This document shows, piece after piece, positions 63,373 to 64,000 of a stretch of 64,000 bases of DNA. The translations under genes and the position numbers were made by a program. The notes under the pieces were generated by a model. That model had not been told where the DNA came from. It did not search any database and saw nothing but the letters and a program-made list of their open reading frames with translations. This stretch comes from Mycobacterium sp. ENV421 (GTDB taxonomy: Bacteria > Actinomycetota > Actinomycetes > Mycobacteriales > Mycobacteriaceae). The DNA lies in assembly GCF_002887815.1 (NCBI RefSeq), contig NZ_PDHO01000003.1:310001-374000 (forward strand). Direction: 5' to 3'. Position 1 is the stretch's first letter, and each line of letters starts with the position of its first letter.

Positions 63373-63807
63373 ATGACAGTCGAACAGGATCCGATCGTGG
63401 TACTCAGCGACCATGAGAGTTGGGATCGTCTGAAGAGCGCTGCGCTGGGACGCCTGGTGACGCAGATCGGCGATCAGCTGGAGATCTTCCCCGTCAACTT
63501 CGTGACGCAGAACCACACGGTGCTGTTCCGGACGGCCGAGGGCACCAAGCTTTTCAGCACGGTGATGAACGAGAAGGTGCTCTTCGAAGTCGACGACCAC
63601 ACTGTCTCGGATGGCTGGAGCGTCATCATCCGCGGTACCGCGCGGGTGCTCACCGCGGCCGATGACATTCATGAGGCCGAGCGCGCACAGCTGTTGCCGT
63701 GGATCGCGACCGAAAAGTTGCGCTTTGTGCGCATCACCCCAAGTGAAGTGTCCGGCAGGCGCTTTGTGTTCGGGCCGGAGCCGGACCGCGGGTCGTATCC
63801 CGGTTAG
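63373..63807 (+). CDS. PPOX-fold (pyridoxamine 5'-phosphate oxidase-like) flavin/F420-binding protein
   Basis: 144 residues. A split-barrel fold is suggested by LGRLVTQIGDQLEIFPVNFVTQNHTVLFRTAEGTKLFS, VLFEVDDH, SVIIRGTARVLT and a C-terminal FVRITPSEVSGRRFVF. This is the typical small mycobacterial member of the PPOX class; cofactor (FMN, F420 or heme) cannot be told. ATG 63373. It overlaps the convergent REP13E12-like gene by 4 bases at its 3' end. Confidence 0.85.
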   Translation: MTVEQDPIVVLSDHESWDRLKSAALGRLVTQIGDQLEIFPVNFVTQNHTVLFRTAEGTKLFSTVMNEKVLFEVDDHTVSDGWSVIIRGTARVLTAADDIHEAERAQLLPWIATEKLRFVRITPSEVSGRRFVFGPEPDRGSYPG

Positions 63808-64000
63808 AACGGCGGTGGCCGGTTGCGTTCGGCGACGCGGGCGTCGTTCAGTGCGCGTTCACCGGTGATGCGGTAAGCGCGTTGGGCGGCCCGGGTGTGT
63901 CGTCGGGTGGGCATCATGATGCCGATGGGGGGTGGGGGTTCGTTTTTCGGCGACGGCAGCTTCGCGGTGGTGGTGTTCCATGTGGGCATGAGCAGGCGGC
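63804..64000 (-). CDS. C-terminal end of a REP13E12/DUF222-HNH protein, partial
   Basis: The minus-strand frame is open at the right edge, so only ~65 C-terminal residues are visible. The sequence (LLMPTWNTTTAKLPSP, then MMPTRRHTRAAQRAYRITGERALNDARVAERNRPPPF) matches the usual ending of the 13E12-repeat family, DUF222 proteins with an HNH nuclease domain that occur in many copies in mycobacteria. The HNH motif itself would be just outside the window. The family is prone to recombination and phage attachment. Confidence 0.7.
   Translation of the reverse strand, partial: RLLMPTWNTTTAKLPSPKNEPPPPIGIMMPTRRHTRAAQRAYRITGERALNDARVAERNRPPPF

Overview
The window is a stretch of GC-rich actinobacterial chromosome from a mycobacterium, most likely an environmental, Mycolicibacterium-like species. 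The evidence is the almost complete cell-envelope 'mycolyl-arabinogalactan' locus in the order known from M. tuberculosis (Rv3835 to Rv3789, inverted): serS, glf, glfT2, the DPPR phosphatase, ubiA, aftB, antigen 85 genes, the Rv3802c lipase, fadD32-pks13-accD4, then embB-embA-embC, aftA, dprE2, dprE1 and gtrA. It is not M. tuberculosis. IS1557, fadE35 and Rv3796 are absent between accD4 and embB, and about 13.4 kb of other genes sit there instead.

Layout. 1-2.7 kb: the 3' part of a sedolisin (S53) peptidase gene, overlapping a zinc-ribbon membrane protein and a single-pass membrane protein. 2.7-8.7 kb: a zincin and a Septum_form membrane protein on the minus strand, seryl-tRNA synthetase plus a conserved partner on the plus strand, then a metallo-beta-lactamase/Rieske fusion and a small partner on the minus strand. 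8.7-13.8 kb: two tandem PlsC-type acyltransferases and a HAD phosphatase, then an LGFP amidase and the repeat protein Erp. 14-20.6 kb: galactan synthesis and decaprenyl-phosphoarabinose supply (glf, glfT2, PAP2 phosphatase, ubiA, aftB), tightly overlapped as one operon. 20.9-25.7 kb: three antigen 85 family genes, a DUF732 lipoprotein and the Rv3802c-type lipase. 26-34.8 kb: the mycolic acid condensation operon, preceded by a structured leader.

34.9-48.2 kb is the variable insert. It holds a molybdopterin oxidoreductase, a GH27 alpha-galactosidase lipoprotein, a short Rossmann fragment, a GT39-type glycosyltransferase, an SCO6745-like protein, an Ile-Asp repeat protein with an RDD membrane protein, a Ser/Thr kinase, small secreted proteins, an autoregulated-looking MarR/epimerase pair and an APC amino-acid transporter. 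48.3-62.6 kb, minus strand: gtrA-dprE1-dprE2-aftA-embC-embA-embB, which makes decaprenyl-phosphoarabinose and polymerises arabinan. The right end has an HD-like protein, a PPOX-fold protein and the 3' end of a REP13E12/DUF222-HNH gene.

How it fits together: UDP-Galf (Glf) is polymerised by GlfT2. DPPR is made by UbiA, dephosphorylated by the PAP2 protein and epimerised by DprE1/DprE2 to DPA. AftA, EmbA/B/C and AftB use DPA to build arabinan. FadD32/Pks13/AccD4 make mycolates, which the antigen 85 enzymes transfer to that arabinan. The most consequential single observation is that DprE1 carries alanine where the benzothiazinone-reactive cysteine (Cys387 in M. tuberculosis) should be. No tRNA, rRNA, CRISPR array or intact insertion sequence was seen.
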